Shown one piece after another: positions 61,380-64,000 of a stretch of 64,000 nt of DNA. A program made the position numbers and the translations under genes. The DNA comes from Montifringilla adamsi (Eukaryota; Chordata; Aves; Passeriformes; Passeridae): the NCBI GenBank assembly GCA_017590115.1, contig JAGGNK010003335.1, forward strand, positions 13,226,779 to 13,290,778. Direction: 5' to 3'. A model generated the notes under the pieces. It worked only from the letters and a program-made list of their open reading frames with translations. It did not search any database and was not told where the DNA came from. Within the stretch, counting starts at the first letter, position 1. Each line of letters opens with the position of its first letter.

Positions 61380-64000
61380 AAAATACATATCATGTACTGA
61401 AACACAGTGGGAATAGAGTGGTGACAAGTTATTGTGGCTTAGCATTGAAAGTTTTGGGAATCTCTGCTTCAGAACAAACTGGAGTGTTGAATTGTCACTG
61501 ACCAAAATAGTCCTGCTGGAGTAAGGGCAACGTCTCTGGGAGTGAAGAACTGTTCACTCAAAAAACTGATTTAAATAGAGCAACCTGGATCTTCCAGCTG
61601 CAAGGACTGAGGGTGCCTTTGTGGCAGACAAGTTCATTCTGGCTTTTGTGATTAAAATAACTCCAGGGGCCCTCAGGGGGCCATAACTGCTCGTCTGTCT
61701 TAGCACAAGGTGTGCCCATCTTTGCTAAGGTTGCAAAGGTTCTTTTGGATATTGAGGAACCACTGCCTTGGTGGGAAATTTCAATCTGCAGCTTTGCTGG
61801 GGGACTTAAAATTATGCTGCATGAAAGAAAGTTAATTGTCAGTTGTTGTTCCATCTACCAGGGCTTTCTGAGAGCAAAAATGTTTAATGTAATCTACAGT
61901 TGATTTATTTAGGAGGAATAAGAACCTACAGTGGCTGTTCTAATGTTTGGAATTATCAGAGCAACCAGCATGAGGGTTTAGCTTAATAGTAGAAGTTGAA
62001 GTGGCTGTACTATCACCCTGAATTATTTGCTTGTGACTTGCAGCTTTAATGCCTTGAATTTTTGCATTTGTCTGGTTCAAGTAGTTTAAAAGTCCATTAT
62101 AACCCACAGCAAAGTGCAGTTGTTAATATATCCTAATCTGTCCTAATGCACTGACTTGTGATGGTGCTTTTACATCCTCTAAAATCTTTCTTTTTTTTTT
62201 TCCTTGCAGGGAGATCCTGCTGCTGAGCAGCTGCAATTGCAACATGCCCTGTTAGACTGGCAATGGATTCCTTGTTCCCTTTGGTGCAGGGTTGCTGTCT
62301 GCCAAAGATGATTAACCTTTATTAGGCCTGTGGGAAATAGGCACTGAAATGGGGAAATTCAGGTGCACCTGGAGTTCTGCCTGTGGAGGGATAGCCCAAG
62401 TGTGGAGAGATCTCTGCTGTGAACTGCAGCATGTATTCATTAGTCATGCCTTTGGGCAAGGGGGTGGGAAGGGAAAAAGGGAGCTGTCTGCTGTCTGGAG
62501 GGAGTGGGGAAGAGGATTGAGGTGCAAGGAGCACAAAGAAAGGAAGGAGGGTTTGGGGGTGGGGTGTTTTTTGGAGACCAAGTAGAGCTGTCAGATTTGC
62601 TGTGATAGAAGCCTTGTGTGCCTCTGCTGGGTTACAGGGAGCAGCAGGTGCCAGGACAGGTGGAAATCACTGCACTGCCTTGCTTTGGGCAAGGAATTTC
62701 CTGTTCAAAACTGGAGCTGAAGCTTCAGGATCCACTATCCAGATCAATTCTGTTGAACACAGGAGCACGTTTACAGTTGGCTATGCCTATAGCTGATGTC
62801 ACTCCTGTTTCCCAGGGAACTCTGGGGAGCAAAGGGCACACCAGAGTAGGGGATCAGGTGGAAATTTGTCTTTTTCTGCTTGGAAGACTTTTCTTTCTCA
62901 GGTGCCTGGTGGAAACTGTCCTATGCTTTCAGCTTGAATGCATGCAGTGTCCTCTGGATGACAGTCAAAAGGAGAATGTGATAACCTGTTCTGCCAGCAA
63001 ATGTCCACACCTTTTTGCAATAAAACACCTCAAAAAGCATCACTGAGGCTTGGCTTCTTCAGCAATTTTACTTAAGGAGAAACTATTTAAAGAAATCCAG
63101 GAGTCCTGATGGCTGGAACTCTTAAGGAAAAAGTGTGACCTTACACATTTTAGGGGTTAATCCAGGTTTAACAACCTGGGCTTGTTTCTTGTCATGAAGT
63201 AAGATTATTTTAGTATCCTTTCCACAGAAGAGTCTCAAAAAATGTAAAATGTTGTGAGGATTGTGTGACTAAAGGGTTCTCTCCTGGATGTTGGTTTGGG
63301 GGTTAAAGACTGCCCCAAATGTGTAATAAATGTTTTCCCTTAGGGCCTTAAGGGCAGCTCTTGACAGAAAAGAACCTTTTACCTCCTGGTAGGGTTCTCA
63401 TCCACTTACTTGGAACTGAAACATTTATTCAGGGGTAAAAATTGTTCAAGAGTTTAGAAAGAGCAAATGAAAAGGATTCTAACTGTGCTTAGGCACATTC
63501 TGGATGACAATAGCAGCAGTCAGGGAGCAGGGTCAGGAGCTCAGGGGTTTTTTGTAGCAAGTTGAGCTGGATTTACTGCAGTGAGGGGGGAACCTGAACC
63601 TGCATTTCCTACCTGACAGCTGCTTTAAGAGATGAGTGAAGGAGAATAGACTCAGCCAGGGTAGTTTTTAAAAGGCTTTTCCATTGTTCTCTCTGTGTTA
63701 ACCCTGAGCTCTGCCACTGCTGTGCCTTTGGTGGGGTCCAGCCTGTGCACGGCTCCTGTGGCTGTGGGAACCTTGAGATGACAACAGAAGCACCTGAAGA
63801 GCTGGGGCAGCCAGTTTGGGATCACAGGCTTTAATGTTGGGGTTCTGAAGTCCTTGCTTTGCATCAGAGCCTTGGAAGCAGCCCTGACACAATGGGACAG
63901 TGACAAAAGCCACCAGGTCCTTATGATGAAGGACTTGTGCAGCGCCCTTTGATGAAATCCTGCCAGTCACACAGCCAGAATCAGGATTCCAGCCTTAAAA
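61380..64000. other. BOD1 3' flank
   Basis: Apart from the predicted alternative terminal exon, this is unique sequence without recognised transposons or coding frames. AATAAA at 63019 and 63325 are possible distal polyadenylation signals on the + strand. Confidence 0.6.
62210..63345 (+). other. BOD1: Possible alternative terminal exon / distal 3' UTR of BOD1
   Basis: A long pyrimidine tract followed by TCCTTGCAG (AG at 62208-62209) is one of the best-looking 3' splice sites in the window. It is followed by GGAGATCCTGCTGCTGAGC. AATAAA signals occur at 63019-63024 and 63325-63330, the latter followed by a T-rich stretch. Joined directly to exon 2 (skipping exon 3) the frame reads a short tail of about 15 residues before TAG. 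Joined after the stop codon in exon 3 it would be purely 3' UTR. No transcript evidence is available here, so this remains a prediction. Confidence 0.3.

Noticed and set aside
62618..63046. 142-residue + strand open frame in the 3' flank
   Set aside because: It has no family resemblance and runs through an AATAAA signal; better explained as possible 3' UTR.

Overview
The window is vertebrate genomic DNA and almost certainly avian. It has a spliced vertebrate gene with GT-AG introns, a CpG-island promoter, at least thirteen truncated CR1 LINE copies (several ending in the CR1 terminal octamer repeats), one solo retroviral-type LTR, and no dense SINE content. A passerine is plausible from the LTR style, but that is an inference. 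There are no prokaryotic features.

One protein-coding gene is well supported. BOD1 (biorientation of chromosomes in cell division 1) lies on the + strand at about 57.6-61.4 kb. Three coding exons (57781-57972, 59015-59139, 60841-61039) join in frame into a 171-residue protein with a Gly/Ala-rich start, a Shg1-type domain and a Pro-rich tail. A CpG island covers the promoter and exon 1. Just upstream of the start codon are two ZNF143-type (SBS) motifs in inverted orientation. A polyadenylation signal follows at 61374. A strong-looking acceptor at 62208-62209 and two further AATAAA signals may mark an alternative terminal exon.

Regions: 1-25 kb is gene-free sequence with low-complexity tracts, three CR1 fragments (9.7, 14.5 and 17.9 kb), a possible ancient SINE scrap (12.1 kb) and a solo LTR (21.96-22.37 kb). 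25-30 kb is a run of unique, partly CpG-retaining sequence without repeats and is the best candidate for distal regulatory elements. 34.3-37.8 kb holds two minisatellites, with a 17-bp unit (about 23 copies) and a 22-bp unit (11 copies). 38.5-41 kb has two short enhancer-like blocks. 45.6-57.1 kb is rich in CR1 fragments, one of them inserted next to or into another, and CR1 pieces reach to within about 0.7 kb of the BOD1 start codon. BOD1 introns and 3' flank fill the rest; intron 2 carries another CR1.

I found no second gene, RNA gene, CRISPR array or novel multi-gene system. Most long open frames are chance, CR1-derived or minisatellite-derived. In human, BOD1 lies between STC2 and CPEB4; by orientation the 57 kb to the left should be the CPEB4-side intergenic region, but no CPEB4 exon was recognised.
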